Source: an uncultured Bacilli bacterium (lineage in GTDB: Bacteria > Bacillota_I > Bacilli_A > RF39 > UBA660). Taken from it: a stretch of DNA of 64,000 bases. The notes under the pieces were generated by a model. The model made no database searches. It saw only the letters and a program-made list of their open reading frames with translations, and was not told the origin of the DNA. Location of the stretch: contig CAJTZU010000007.1 in NCBI GenBank assembly GCA_910584165.1, positions 1 through 64,000 of the forward strand, in the 5' to 3' direction. Shown piece after piece: positions 1 through 7,621 of this stretch. Every line of letters begins with the position of its first letter. Position 1 is the stretch's first letter. A program made the position numbers and the translations under genes.

Positions 1-2
1 AT

Positions 3-209
3 GACCATGAACAAGCAATAATAGATACAGCAAAAGAATTGGGATTTGAAGAAGGAATGAAACAAGGGTTGAAGAATGGAGTAAAACAAACGCAAAAGAA
101 AATGATAGAGAAGATGTTAAAAAAAGGCATGATGTTAGAGGAAATTCAAAATATATTTGATTTCGACAATGATGAAATTAGAAAAATAATGAAAGAAGAG
201 AATAAATAA
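3..209 (+). CDS. Rpn-family nuclease/transposase, C-terminal fragment (5' end outside window)
   Basis: The frame is open from the window edge and ends at TAA 207-209. The 68 visible residues have the layout typical of the C-terminus of Rpn/PD-(D/E)XK 'transposase' proteins: a Gly/Glu-rich repeat (GFEEGMKQGLKNG) followed by a Met/Lys-rich helix (MIEKMLKKGMMLEEI) and a short final helix. Rpn proteins are DNA endonucleases linked to recombination and are often found in variable regions. The catalytic domain lies upstream of the window, so whether the gene is intact cannot be judged. It ends 90 bp before ybeY and has its own terminator. The family assignment rests only on this C-terminal pattern. 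Confidence 0.6.
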   Translation, partial: DHEQAIIDTAKELGFEEGMKQGLKNGVKQTQKKMIEKMLKKGMMLEEIQNIFDFDNDEIRKIMKEENK

Positions 210-221
210 AAAATTACATAT

Positions 222-243
222 AGAAGGTTATCCTTCTTTTTTT
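222..243 (+). terminator. Intrinsic terminator of the Rpn-type gene
   Basis: Stem AGAAGG (222-227), TTAT loop, CCTTCT (232-237), then a T-run. It separates the Rpn-type gene from the ybeY operon. Confidence 0.75.
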
Positions 244-246
244 GAC

Positions 247-275
247 TTGTAAAAACAAGTGTTTTTGAGTATAAT
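247..275 (+). promoter_or_regulatory. Promoter of the ybeY-recO operon
   Basis: TTGTAA (247-252), 17-bp spacer, TATAAT (270-275). A 6-bp inverted repeat (ACTTGT/ACAAGT, 245-260) overlaps the -35 region; its role is unknown. Confidence 0.6.
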
Positions 276-298
276 ATTGATAGAAAGAAGTGAGTATT

Positions 299-748
299 TT
301 GAACCAATATGAACTTATCAATAATACAGATGAAAAGCTATTAGAAATAGAAGAGTTAAAAGGTTTTGTAGATTTTTCGTTAAAGTATTTAAAACTAGAG
401 AATGTTTTGTTTAATATTATAATAGTAAATAATGAAGAAATTCATAAAATCAACAGAGAATATCGAGGAGTAGATAGAGAAACGGATGTTATTTCTTTCG
501 CACTAGAAGATGATGATACTTTTATTTCAATGGAAGTAAGAGTTCTTGGCGATATCTATATTTCTATTGATAAAGCTAAAGAGCAAGCTGAAAGTTATGG
601 TCATAGTTTAAAAAGGGAACTTTCCTTTTTAACAATTCATGGACTTCTTCACTTACTAGGATATGACCACATGGAAGAAGAAGACGAAAAAAAAATGTTC
701 AGTTTACAGGAGTTGATTTTAAATGAATACGGAATCACACGATTTTAA
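299..748 (+). CDS. ybeY: Endoribonuclease YbeY (rRNA maturation factor)
   Basis: YbeY is a zinc-dependent endoribonuclease acting in 16S rRNA 3'-end maturation and ribosome quality control. The signature H-x3-H-x5-H is present as HGLLHLLGYDH (about residues 114-124), and the core motif RGVDRETDVISF precedes it. Length (149 aa) is normal. I prefer TTG 299 as the start because AAGAAGTGA (285-293) sits at proper Shine-Dalgarno distance. GTG 290 would add three residues but overlaps that site. This is the first gene of an operon in the order known from Bacillus (ybeY-dgkA-cdd-era-yqzL-recO). dgkA begins 26 bp before its end, suggesting translational coupling. Confidence 0.93.
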   Translation: MNQYELINNTDEKLLEIEELKGFVDFSLKYLKLENVLFNIIIVNNEEIHKINREYRGVDRETDVISFALEDDDTFISMEVRVLGDIYISIDKAKEQAESYGHSLKRELSFLTIHGLLHLLGYDHMEEEDEKKMFSLQELILNEYGITRF

Positions 749-1142
749 AAAGAGGGAATTAAGAGATTTTAGTGTTAAAAGTTTATGGAAAGTCACTATG
801 AATTCATGGCATGGGCTAGTGTATTTCTATAAATATGAAAGAAGTGCGATTTTACACTTAATAGCGGCGGTTCTTATGCTTGTTGGTGCTTGGATGTTAG
901 AAATGTCACCAATGGAATGGTTAGTTATTATATTGGTTTTGTTTACTACTTTATCAGTGGAATTATTAAATACAGCAATTGAAAAGGTTTGTGATTTGAT
1001 AACGAAAGAGTATAATGAAAATATTAAAATTGCAAAAGATGCAGGAAGTGCTGCTACAGGAGTTCTTACTCTAGTAGGAATAGTAGCTGTTTTAATTATT
1101 TATGTACCAAAGATGATAGAACTTGTAAAGTCATTTTTATAG
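723..1142 (+). CDS. dgkA: Diacylglycerol/undecaprenol kinase (DgkA family)
   Basis: Small integral-membrane lipid kinase. In Gram-positive bacteria this family mainly phosphorylates undecaprenol, feeding the lipid carrier used for cell-wall synthesis. The family signature is seen as ELLNTAIEKVCDL followed by AKDAGSAATG. Three hydrophobic segments lie near residues 43-57, 64-82 and 113-135. Length is 139 aa. ATG 723 lies inside ybeY, so the genes overlap by 26 bp; the ORF reads straight into cdd with a 9-bp gap. The position in the ybeY-dgkA-cdd-era order supports the call. Confidence 0.93.
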   Translation: MNTESHDFKKRELRDFSVKSLWKVTMNSWHGLVYFYKYERSAILHLIAAVLMLVGAWMLEMSPMEWLVIILVLFTTLSVELLNTAIEKVCDLITKEYNENIKIAKDAGSAATGVLTLVGIVAVLIIYVPKMIELVKSFL

Positions 1143-1151
1143 GAGTTTGTT

Positions 1152-1538
1152 ATGAGAGAAAAATTAGTATCATTATTAAAAAATAGTTATAGTCCTTATT
1201 CACACTTTCGTGTAGCAGCTATTGTTATTATGAAAGATGGTAGGGAATTTCATGGGGTAAATGTGGAAAATGCTTCTTATGGAGCTACTATTTGTGCAGA
1301 GCGAAGTGCCATTTTATCCGCTATTAGTGCTGGATATAAAAAAGGAGATTTTCAAGAATTATATGTAATGTGTGATAATGAAAAAATAGGAATGCCTTGT
1401 TTTGTATGTAGGATGGTTATCACAGAATTTTTTGATAAAAGGGATTCTATTATTTGTATGAACCCGAATGGGGAGAAGGAAATTCATACAGTGGAGGAAT
1501 TGTGTCCTTATCCGTTTTCTGATGAAGATTTAAAGTAG
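1152..1538 (+). CDS. cdd: Cytidine deaminase
   Basis: Deaminates cytidine and deoxycytidine to uridine compounds in pyrimidine salvage. The zinc site is visible: CAE with C48 and catalytic E50, and a second motif with C83 and C86. The second motif reads PCFVCRM where most homotetrameric enzymes have PCGxCRQ, so the Gly and Gln are replaced although both zinc cysteines remain. The N-terminal substrate region (YSPYSHFRVAA, NVENASYG) fits the family. Length 128 aa is normal. It lies between dgkA and era with gaps under 10 bp. Confidence 0.9.
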   Translation: MREKLVSLLKNSYSPYSHFRVAAIVIMKDGREFHGVNVENASYGATICAERSAILSAISAGYKKGDFQELYVMCDNEKIGMPCFVCRMVITEFFDKRDSIICMNPNGEKEIHTVEELCPYPFSDEDLK

Positions 1539-1545
1539 GTGGAAT

Positions 1546-2433
1546 ATGCGTAGTGGTTTTGTTGGCTTAATAGGAAGACCAAATGTAGGAAAAAGTACAT
1601 TAATAAATAGTATTGTTGGTAAGAAGGTAGCAATTACAACTTCAAAACCACAGACAACTAGAAATATTATTCAAGGTATTTATAATGAGGAAGATACCCA
1701 AATTGTATTTATTGATACTCCAGGTATTCATAAACCAAATCATAAGTTAGGGGAATCTTTAAATAAACAAGCCTATTATAGTATGAATGATGCAGATGTT
1801 TTACTTTTCTTAGTGGATGTAAAAGAACCTCTTGGAAAAGGAGATAAGTTTGTTATTGAGAAACTAAAAGAAGTAGATAAACCAGTTATTTTGGTTCTTA
1901 ACAAAATAGATAAAATTAGTAGGGAAGAAATTCTTGCCAAAATAGTAGAATACAAGGATTTATACGATTTTAAAGAAATAGTTCCTTTATCTGCTTTAAA
2001 AAAAGAAAATATAAAAGAATTAATAAAAACATTAAAAAAATATTTACCAGATGAAATTCGTTATTATGGAGAAGATGATGTCACAAATCGTTCTTTAGAA
2101 TTTATGATGGCAGAACTAGTTCGTGAAAAAGTAATGGATTTAACAAGTGAGGAAGTGCCTCATTCTTTAACGTGCATTACAAATGCTGTTGAAGTAGGAA
2201 AAACTAGTTATACAATTTATATTGATATTATTGTAGATAGAGATTCTTTAAAGAAAATAATAATTGGTCGTCAGGGCTCTATGATTAAAGAAATCGGAAC
2301 ACGTGCTCGGTATGATTTAGAAAAATTACTAGGAAAAAGTGTTTATTTAGAATTGCGAGTAAAGACTGTTAAAAATTGGCGTGATAAAGAAAAATATTTA
2401 GAAGAATACGGATTCCATGATTTTGAAGAATAA
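1546..2433 (+). CDS. era: GTPase Era
   Basis: Ribosome-associated GTPase needed for 30S assembly; it binds the 3' end of 16S rRNA through a KH domain. P-loop GRPNVGKST (about residues 9-17), G2 region TSKPQTTRN, G3 DTPGIHKP and G4 NKID are all present. The C-terminal KH-type domain carries IIGRQGSMIKEIGTRAR (about residues 235-252). Length 295 aa is typical. The start follows a GGTGG Shine-Dalgarno and comes 7 bp after cdd. Confidence 0.97.
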   Translation: MRSGFVGLIGRPNVGKSTLINSIVGKKVAITTSKPQTTRNIIQGIYNEEDTQIVFIDTPGIHKPNHKLGESLNKQAYYSMNDADVLLFLVDVKEPLGKGDKFVIEKLKEVDKPVILVLNKIDKISREEILAKIVEYKDLYDFKEIVPLSALKKENIKELIKTLKKYLPDEIRYYGEDDVTNRSLEFMMAELVREKVMDLTSEEVPHSLTCITNAVEVGKTSYTIYIDIIVDRDSLKKIIIGRQGSMIKEIGTRARYDLEKLLGKSVYLELRVKTVKNWRDKEKYLEEYGFHDFEE

Positions 2434-2440
2434 AATAATC

Positions 2441-2465
2441 CCTATTTGCTCATGATGTAAATAGG
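2441..2465 (+). repeat. Inverted repeat overlapping the yqzL ribosome-binding site
   Basis: CCTATTT (2441-2447) can pair with AAATAGG (2459-2465). There is no T-run, so it is not a terminator. The right arm reaches into the AGGTGATAAC Shine-Dalgarno of yqzL and could mask it. Whether this matters in the cell is unknown. Confidence 0.4.
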
Positions 2466-2472
2466 TGATAAC

Positions 2473-2595
2473 ATGAAAGACTTATTATGGCAATTATTTA
2501 TGCATACAGGAAAAATAGAATACTATATGCGTTATAAAGAAGAAGTGAGGAAAGAAAAAGATGGAGAGGGATATTATAGTCGGAAAGATTTATAG
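2473..2595 (+). CDS. YqzL-like small protein (40 aa)
   Basis: A 40-codon ORF with ATG 2473, preceded by the Shine-Dalgarno AGGTGAT and ended by TAG 2593-2595. The start MKDLLWQLFMHTGKIEYYM matches the pattern of Bacillus YqzL, a tiny protein of unknown function whose gene also lies between era and recO: acidic/hydrophobic start, W-x2-F-x2-TG-x-I-x2-Y. Its last 35 bp overlap the start of the next gene in another frame. The match in sequence, size and position is convincing, but no function is known. Confidence 0.75.
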   Translation: MKDLLWQLFMHTGKIEYYMRYKEEVRKEKDGEGYYSRKDL

Positions 2596-2824
2596 GCACT
2601 TAAGCGGTAATTATTATCGAGTTATTTGTATTGCTAAAGATTCCGAAACACCAAAGGGAGAAGAGCCAAGACAAATGGTTGTATATGAATCTTTGGGAAA
2701 AGATCGTTCTTTTTGGGTACGACCTTATGAATTGTTTCAAGAAAAAGTAGATAAGAAAAAAAATCCTGATTGTGTTCAGGAATATCGCTTTGAATTAGTG
2801 GATGATACGATTACTTTTAGGTGA
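2561..2824 (+). CDS. DUF1653-family protein
   Basis: An 87-aa protein with the compact DUF1653 pattern: GKIYRHLSGNYYRVICIAKDSE, then MVVYESLG and FWVRPYELFQEKV near the end. DUF1653 proteins are small soluble beta-rich proteins of unknown function. ATG 2561 follows GAGGAAAG and lies inside the end of yqzL. The stop is 3 bp before the recO start, so it belongs to the era-recO transcript. I see no catalytic motif. Confidence 0.75.
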   Translation: MERDIIVGKIYRHLSGNYYRVICIAKDSETPKGEEPRQMVVYESLGKDRSFWVRPYELFQEKVDKKKNPDCVQEYRFELVDDTITFR

Positions 2825-2827
2825 TTT

Positions 2828-3565
2828 ATGGTTGAAGAAGTGGAAGGCATTGTCATAAGTGAAAAGGCTTATGGAGAAACTAGTAAAATTATTAATGTAT
2901 TTACTAAAGAATATGGCATTATAGGTATGATGGTAAAGGGGTGTAGAACATTAAAAAGCCCTTTGCGTAGTGTTACAGATAAATTAAGTTATGGTAAATT
3001 TACCATTTATTATAAAAAAGATAAATTATCTATATTATCAGAAGTAAATATTCTAAATCCTTTTAAAGAAATAAAAAAGGACATTGAAAAATTAAGTTAT
3101 GCTAGCTTTTTATTAGAACTATCTGAGCAAGTAGTGAAACAAACTTCTTTTAGTACAGCCATCTATGCTTTATTAATAGAAAGCTTAATAAAAATTAATG
3201 AAAAATTTGATCCATTAGTTATTATGAATATTATAGAATTAAAATATTTAGATTATTTAGGAGTATTACCTGTATTAGATTGCTGCTCTGTCTGTTTTAA
3301 AAAGACAGATATTGTAACTCTTTCTAGTGATAAAGGTGGCTATTTATGTTCTAAATGTAGAACGAATGAGCCTATTATTTCTAAGAAAGCTATTAAATTA
3401 ATTCGAATGTATTATTATGTAGATATTAGTAAAATAGAAAAGTTAGAAGTAAGGGAAGAAGTAAAGCGGGAAATTAATGAATTTCTAGATAGGTATTATG
3501 ATAGATACACAGGTCTATATTTAAAAAGTAAAAATTTTATTAAGGAATTAGCGAAGTTAGTCTAA
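2828..3565 (+). CDS. recO: DNA repair protein RecO
   Basis: RecO works with RecR to load RecA at gapped DNA and anneals single strands. The N-terminal OB-fold region (EGIVISEKAYGETSKII) and the C-terminal zinc motif CCSVC...CSKC (about residues 150-178) are characteristic. Length 245 aa is normal. It follows the DUF1653 gene by 3 bp and closes the operon. No convincing terminator follows; the next gene has its own promoter. Confidence 0.95.
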   Translation: MVEEVEGIVISEKAYGETSKIINVFTKEYGIIGMMVKGCRTLKSPLRSVTDKLSYGKFTIYYKKDKLSILSEVNILNPFKEIKKDIEKLSYASFLLELSEQVVKQTSFSTAIYALLIESLIKINEKFDPLVIMNIIELKYLDYLGVLPVLDCCSVCFKKTDIVTLSSDKGGYLCSKCRTNEPIISKKAIKLIRMYYYVDISKIEKLEVREEVKREINEFLDRYYDRYTGLYLKSKNFIKELAKLV

Positions 3566-3575
3566 TTCTTTTATT

Positions 3576-3604
3576 TTGACAAAAAAATAAAATTAGTTTA
3601 AAAT
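3576..3604 (+). promoter_or_regulatory. Promoter of the metallophosphoesterase gene
   Basis: TTGACA (3576-3581), 17-bp spacer, TAAAAT (3599-3604). The start codon is 23 bp downstream, behind an AAAAGGGGAG Shine-Dalgarno. Confidence 0.75.
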
Positions 3605-3627
3605 ACAACCTAAAAAGGGGAGAATTT

Positions 3628-4644
3628 ATGAAAATAGTGGAAGATTTCTATCATATTCAAACTGCAGATTGTAAAAAGGCAAAAAGTTTTTTATCTTTTT
3701 CAGATATTCATTATGGTACTTTACAACAAATGTTTTATAAAGGTACTATGAAAAAGTTCTTTGATTATTTAGTCGAAAAAAATAAAGATGTAGAAGCTAT
3801 TTTCATACCTGGCGATTTGCTTTTTTATCTTACTAATTTTAAAGATAAAAATTTTTTAGTAGCGCTAATAAATGATTTAGAGAATTTGGTAAATAGATTA
3901 GGTGTTCCTATTTTTATTTCTTATGGAAATCATGATTTACCGTTAAATGAACAGAATCTTTCAGAAGAAGAGAAAAGAAAATTAGATTTGGGACATTATT
4001 TAGATAATCGAAAAAAGGGTATTTATGTACTTGATAATGAGCAAGTAAATTTTAATGATGTAGTTATTACTGGCTTTTCTCCAAGAAGAGATGATTATAG
4101 CCCAAATACTATGCCATCCTGTCTTTTTAAAGTAAAAGAATGTTTTGAGCGCTGCCATTTTGAATTTTCAAAGGGATCTATCCATATCTTCTTGTCGCAT
4201 GAAAATAAATTTTTAACGCATCCTTCTATTATTTCAGAATATGGAGAGCTTTATGAAAGCTTAACATGCATTATAGGTGGGCATTTACATGATGGCTATA
4301 TGCCTCTTTGGCTACAGGCTTTGTGTAAAGAAAGTTTAAAAGATTATGGAATATGGGAAAAAATACCTCCTAAAATTAATATGTGTAGAGGACTATTTAA
4401 AGTATCTCAAAATTCTATTAGTGAGGTAATTTTTCCTAATGAAATTGTCAGATTATCAAAAGAAGAGTGTGCAAGTATTGTAAATCGAGGAGTGGCCAAA
4501 TATTCGTGGTTTTTACCATCCACACCAAGTTATACTAAAATTCAAATAACTGATAATGCTTATCAAGCAGAAGATGGAAGTTATTGGGTGGATGAAACCA
4601 GTTATCAGCACTACCAAGAAAAGGAAAAAAGAAAGTACAAATAA
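3628..4644 (+). CDS. Calcineurin-like metallophosphoesterase
   Basis: The metal-binding motifs of the superfamily occur in order: SDIHYG (D-x-H), PGDLLF (GD), YGNHD (GNHD), LSHEN and GGHLHDG (GHxH type). These build a two-metal phosphoesterase site in a 338-aa cytosolic protein without signal peptide or membrane segment. The substrate cannot be read from the sequence; relatives act on nucleic acids, cyclic nucleotides or phosphoproteins. The C-terminal part after the GHLH motif (about residues 240-338) is not one I recognise. It is a single-gene unit with its own promoter and terminator. Confidence 0.8.
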   Translation: MKIVEDFYHIQTADCKKAKSFLSFSDIHYGTLQQMFYKGTMKKFFDYLVEKNKDVEAIFIPGDLLFYLTNFKDKNFLVALINDLENLVNRLGVPIFISYGNHDLPLNEQNLSEEEKRKLDLGHYLDNRKKGIYVLDNEQVNFNDVVITGFSPRRDDYSPNTMPSCLFKVKECFERCHFEFSKGSIHIFLSHENKFLTHPSIISEYGELYESLTCIIGGHLHDGYMPLWLQALCKESLKDYGIWEKIPPKINMCRGLFKVSQNSISEVIFPNEIVRLSKEECASIVNRGVAKYSWFLPSTPSYTKIQITDNAYQAEDGSYWVDETSYQHYQEKEKRKYK

Positions 4645-4654
4645 TTGTACTTTT
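4632..4654 (+). terminator. Terminator of the metallophosphoesterase gene
   Basis: AAAGTACAA (4632-4640), ATAA loop, TTGTACTTT (4645-4653) and a short T-run. The stem includes the last codons and stop of the gene. Confidence 0.6.
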
Positions 4655-4670
4655 AAAATATTCTTTTTTT

Positions 4671-4679
4671 TGTTACAAT
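4671..4679 (+). promoter_or_regulatory. Extended -10 promoter of the deoxynucleotidase-like gene
   Basis: TG-T-TACAAT (4671-4679) with no clear -35. The start codon is 17 bp further on. Confidence 0.5.
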
Positions 4680-4696
4680 AAGTTAGGAGAGTTATA

Positions 4697-5251
4697 ATGA
4701 GAGAAAAAATATTAGTTGATATAGATGATACGATTATGTTAGATTCTTGGAAAGAATTGACAGAAGAATACTTAGGAAAAAAGATTGATTTAGATTCTTT
4801 AGCTCCTGGCACTTATGTAAATACAGGTCTTGTTTCGCCAGAATATGCTCAATATTTTAAAGAGCATAATCTTTATGATTATGGCTTTTTAGCGCCCGAT
4901 GTAGTAGAATGTATTAAAAAATTGTCGAGACATTATGACATTTATATAGCTTCTAGTTTTTTTACACCAGGACTTCCTGAAATTTCTTCCATATTTGCGA
5001 AAAGAAAAGTAGACTTTTTAAAAAAATATTTTTCTTTTTTGAAAGAAGATAGATTTTTAATCCTTGGAAGTAAATCTCTATTAGATGTAGATATTTCCAT
5101 TGGAGATAGTATGAGTGACCAAATAGGGAAGAAAAGGAATTTTTTATTAACTAGATATCATAATAAGCATCTTTCTGATGAAGAACTATATCAGAAAAGT
5201 TCAATTAGAGTAAATAGTTGGAAAGAATTAATGAAATATTTTGACGAATAA
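4697..5251 (+). CDS. HAD-superfamily 5'(3')-deoxyribonucleotidase-like protein
   Basis: The N-terminus carries the HAD nucleophile motif DIDDT (D9 and D11 expected catalytic). It is followed by the motif II-like YIASS and the motif IV-like GDS in DVDISIGDSMSDQIG. The 184-aa length and the DIDDT signature resemble the 5'-nucleotidase, deoxy (NT5C) family, which removes phosphate from deoxynucleoside monophosphates. The family also contains proteins of unproven activity, so the substrate is uncertain. It stands alone between a terminator and the T-box promoter. Confidence 0.65.
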   Translation: MREKILVDIDDTIMLDSWKELTEEYLGKKIDLDSLAPGTYVNTGLVSPEYAQYFKEHNLYDYGFLAPDVVECIKKLSRHYDIYIASSFFTPGLPEISSIFAKRKVDFLKKYFSFLKEDRFLILGSKSLLDVDISIGDSMSDQIGKKRNFLLTRYHNKHLSDEELYQKSSIRVNSWKELMKYFDE

Positions 5252-5267
5252 GAATTTTAAAAAAAAC

Positions 5268-5296
5268 TTGACTTCTATTTTATTTTGTATTAAAAT
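5268..5296 (+). promoter_or_regulatory. Promoter of the T-box/glyS transcription unit
   Basis: TTGACT (5268-5273), 17-bp spacer, TAAAAT (5291-5296). It starts only 17 bp after the previous stop codon and fixes the RNA start near 5303. Confidence 0.75.
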
Positions 5297-5302
5297 CAAT
5301 TT

Positions 5303-5424
5303 ATCAATGTGATGACGGGCTTGGCAACCTCGAGCAATATAGTTAAGAGTGATTCTTCTAGAATAAGTAGGGTGGAACCGCGGATTATTATTCGTCCCTA
5401 TAAATTTATTCTAGGAGTTTTTTT
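5303..5424 (+). ncRNA. T-box riboswitch, compact, probably glycine-responsive
   Basis: The conserved T-box core AGGGTGGAACCGCG (5369-5382) and its partner CGTCCCTA (5393-5400) are unmistakable. TGGA would pair with UCCA, fitting tRNA-Gly, whose discriminator is usually U, and glyS lies downstream. GAATAA (5361-5366) has two possible partners. One is TTATTC 5388-5393 next to the core. The other is TTATTCTAG 5406-5414, which with CTAGAATAA (5358-5366) gives a 9-bp helix just before GAG and seven Ts. Only about 66 nt separate the predicted RNA start from the core, too short for a full Stem I. A small hairpin (5319-5335) and an AAGAG/TTCTT hairpin (5345-5357) fill it. GGC triplets at 5318 and 5323 are candidate specifiers. 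Confidence 0.85.
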
Positions 5425-5443
5425 ATGATAAGAGGGTGAAAAA

Positions 5444-6238
5444 ATGAAAAAAGATACTATAAAAAAGATGCTGCAAGAAGAACCATTATCTACAATGATT
5501 TCTTGTATTTCAGAGGATGAAAAGGGAAATCCAAAGATGCAGTTATTTTTAAAGTCAAAATATCCGAAGGTAATAGTTCCTTCTTCGATTCCAGAGGAAA
5601 GAAGAAAAGGATTGGAAGAATTATTTTATAGAAATCCAAGAAAAGCAATGGAAGAAATATTGAATTATCGTTTTTTGGATAGAGAGATTACAGGAATGTA
5701 TGAGGGCTCTGCTCAATTAATTTTACCAACACGTCAATATCAATCTTTTCAAAAATGTACTTCTTTTGAAACAAGCGATTATCAAGTTTACTTTAATGAT
5801 TATGCGATTCCTATTTTTAAAAATACGATTTTGAAATTGAGTGAGCGAAGTAAACAGGATAGCTTTCATTTTCTAAAAAGAAGAATTCAAAGTGGAGAAT
5901 CTAGAAATTTACACATAACAGTATCCGAAGGCTTTCAAGATACGAGAAGTAGATTATGTATGTTTCTAAAAAACGATGGAGATTTTAGTCAGGAGCCGAC
6001 GAATGCTTTATATTATTATACAAATTTAAAGCAAGATGGGACGATTGATGATGACGATTTATCTAACATTTTAAGATTAATCGATATATTTGTTCAAACT
6101 TATGGAGATTTTGGAAGTATTAAAACAGGCGAGACAGAATGTATTGCTTGTAATCAAGGAAGTTTAAAAATATCAGGAATTGATAAGGTGGAAGAACCAG
6201 TACAAAAAATATATTCATTGAGAAAGAAGGAGGAATAA
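5444..6238 (+). CDS. Unknown protein encoded first in the T-box/glyS operon
   Basis: A 264-aa soluble protein with no signal peptide, membrane segment or motif I recognise. It begins MKKDTIKKMLQEEPLSTMI behind an AGAGGGTGA Shine-Dalgarno and is of mixed alpha/beta composition. A charged DDDDL stretch lies near residue 205 and two cysteines (ECIAC) near residue 232. It lies between the T-box leader and glyS, ending 3 bp before the glyS start, so both should be made when uncharged tRNA-Gly accumulates. That suggests a link to glycine supply or tRNA-Gly, but this rests on position alone. Confidence 0.6.
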   Translation: MKKDTIKKMLQEEPLSTMISCISEDEKGNPKMQLFLKSKYPKVIVPSSIPEERRKGLEELFYRNPRKAMEEILNYRFLDREITGMYEGSAQLILPTRQYQSFQKCTSFETSDYQVYFNDYAIPIFKNTILKLSERSKQDSFHFLKRRIQSGESRNLHITVSEGFQDTRSRLCMFLKNDGDFSQEPTNALYYYTNLKQDGTIDDDDLSNILRLIDIFVQTYGDFGSIKTGETECIACNQGSLKISGIDKVEEPVQKIYSLRKKEE

Positions 6239-6241
6239 GTT

Positions 6242-7621
6242 ATGGAAGAATTAACAATGGAAAAATTAGTGAATATTTGTAAACAATATGGTTTCATTTA
6301 TAGTGGTAGTGAAATCTACGGAGGTTTAGCAAATACTTGGGATTATGGTCCATTAGGAGCAGAACTTAAAAATAATGTAAAAAAGGCATGGAATAAAAAA
6401 TTTATTCAAGAAAATAAATACAATGTTGGTATGGATAGTGCGATTTTAATGAATCCTAAAACATGGGAAGCATCAGGACACTTATCTACTTTTTCAGACC
6501 CTTTAATTGATTGTAAAGATTGTAAATCTAGATATCGTGCAGATAAATTGGTAGAAGAGTTTACAGAGGGAAAAGAAACTGGAGATGGATGGTCTAATGA
6601 AAAATTAGTAGAGTTTATTAATGAGAATAAGATAGCATGTCCAAAATGTGGAAAAATAAACTATACAGATATTAGACAATTTAATTTAATGTTTAAAACT
6701 TTCCAAGGCGTTACAGAGGACTCTAAAAATACTATTTATTTAAGACCAGAAACAGCACAGGGAATATTTGTTAACTTTATGAATGTACAAAGAAGTATGA
6801 GACTTAAGGTTCCATTTGGTATTGGTCAAATTGGTAAGAGTTTTAGAAATGAGATTACACCAGGTAATTTTACTTTTAGAACTCGTGAATTTGAACAAAT
6901 GGAACTAGAATTTTTCTGTAAACCAGGTACAGAGTTAGAATGGTTTAGTTATTGGAAGAATTTCTGCTTTGAATGGTTAAAAGACCTAGGAATTAAAGAA
7001 GAAAATATTAGAATGAGAGATCATTCTAAAGAAGAGTTATCATTCTATAGTAATGCAACAACAGATTTTGAATATAAATTTCCATTTGGATGGGGAGAAC
7101 TATGGGGTGTTGCTAGTAGAACAAACTATGATTTATCTAGACACATGGAAGTATCAAAGCAAAATTTAGAATATTTAGATCCTGAAACAAACGAAAAATA
7201 TATTCCTTATGTTATTGAACCAAGTTTAGGTTGCGATAGAATGACTCTTACTGTTTTATGTGATGCCTATAGACAAGAAACATTAGAAAATGGGGAGACA
7301 AGGGAAGTTATGAGTTTTCATCCATTTTTAGCGCCTTATAAAGTAGCTGTTTTACCACTTATGAAAAAATTTCATAGTGAGAAAGCAACTGAGATTTATG
7401 AAAAATTATCTAAGAAGTTTATGACGACTTATGATGAAGCTGGAAACATTGGAAAACGTTATAGAAGACAAGATATTGCAGGAACTCCATTTTGTGTAAC
7501 AGTAGATGAGGATACATTAAATAACAATACTGTTACTGTAAGGAATAGGGATACAATGGAGCAAGATACAGTTTCTTTGGATAATCTAGAAAATTATATT
7601 TCTGAAAGAGTTCGTTTTTAA
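6242..7621 (+). CDS. glyS: Glycyl-tRNA synthetase (single-chain, alpha2 type)
   Basis: Charges tRNA-Gly. This is the eukaryote/Mycoplasma-like dimeric form, not the alpha2-beta2 GlyQ/GlyS form. Class II motif 2 is seen as [21 protein letters not shown] (about residues 200-220) and motif 3 near [13 protein letters not shown] (about residues 328-340). A zinc-type insertion has CKDCKSR and CPKCGK (about residues 96-140). The C-terminal anticodon-binding domain starts around [11 protein letters not shown]. Length 459 aa is normal. It is preceded by a glycine-type T-box and followed by a strong terminator. Confidence 0.96.
   Translation: MEELTMEKLVNICKQYGFIYSGSEIYGGLANTWDYGPLGAELKNNVKKAWNKKFIQENKYNVGMDSAILMNPKTWEASGHLSTFSDPLIDCKDCKSRYRADKLVEEFTEGKETGDGWSNEKLVEFINENKIACPKCGKINYTDIRQFNLMFKTFQGVTEDSKNTIYLRPETAQGIFVNFMNVQRSMRLKVPFGIGQIGKSFRNEITPGNFTFRTREFEQMELEFFCKPGTELEWFSYWKNFCFEWLKDLGIKEENIRMRDHSKEELSFYSNATTDFEYKFPFGWGELWGVASRTNYDLSRHMEVSKQNLEYLDPETNEKYIPYVIEPSLGCDRMTLTVLCDAYRQETLENGETREVMSFHPFLAPYKVAVLPLMKKFHSEKATEIYEKLSKKFMTTYDEAGNIGKRYRRQDIAGTPFCVTVDEDTLNNNTVTVRNRDTMEQDTVSLDNLENYISERVRF

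Noticed and set aside
245..260. Inverted repeat ACTTGT-AAAA-ACAAGT as a second terminator
   Set aside because: The following T-run is short and the element overlaps the ybeY -35 region; it could be an operator but nothing supports a specific regulator.
4513..4812. Minus-strand 99-codon frame across the metallophosphoesterase terminator
   Set aside because: It overlaps two supported plus-strand genes, crosses a terminator, and has no plausible protein pattern.
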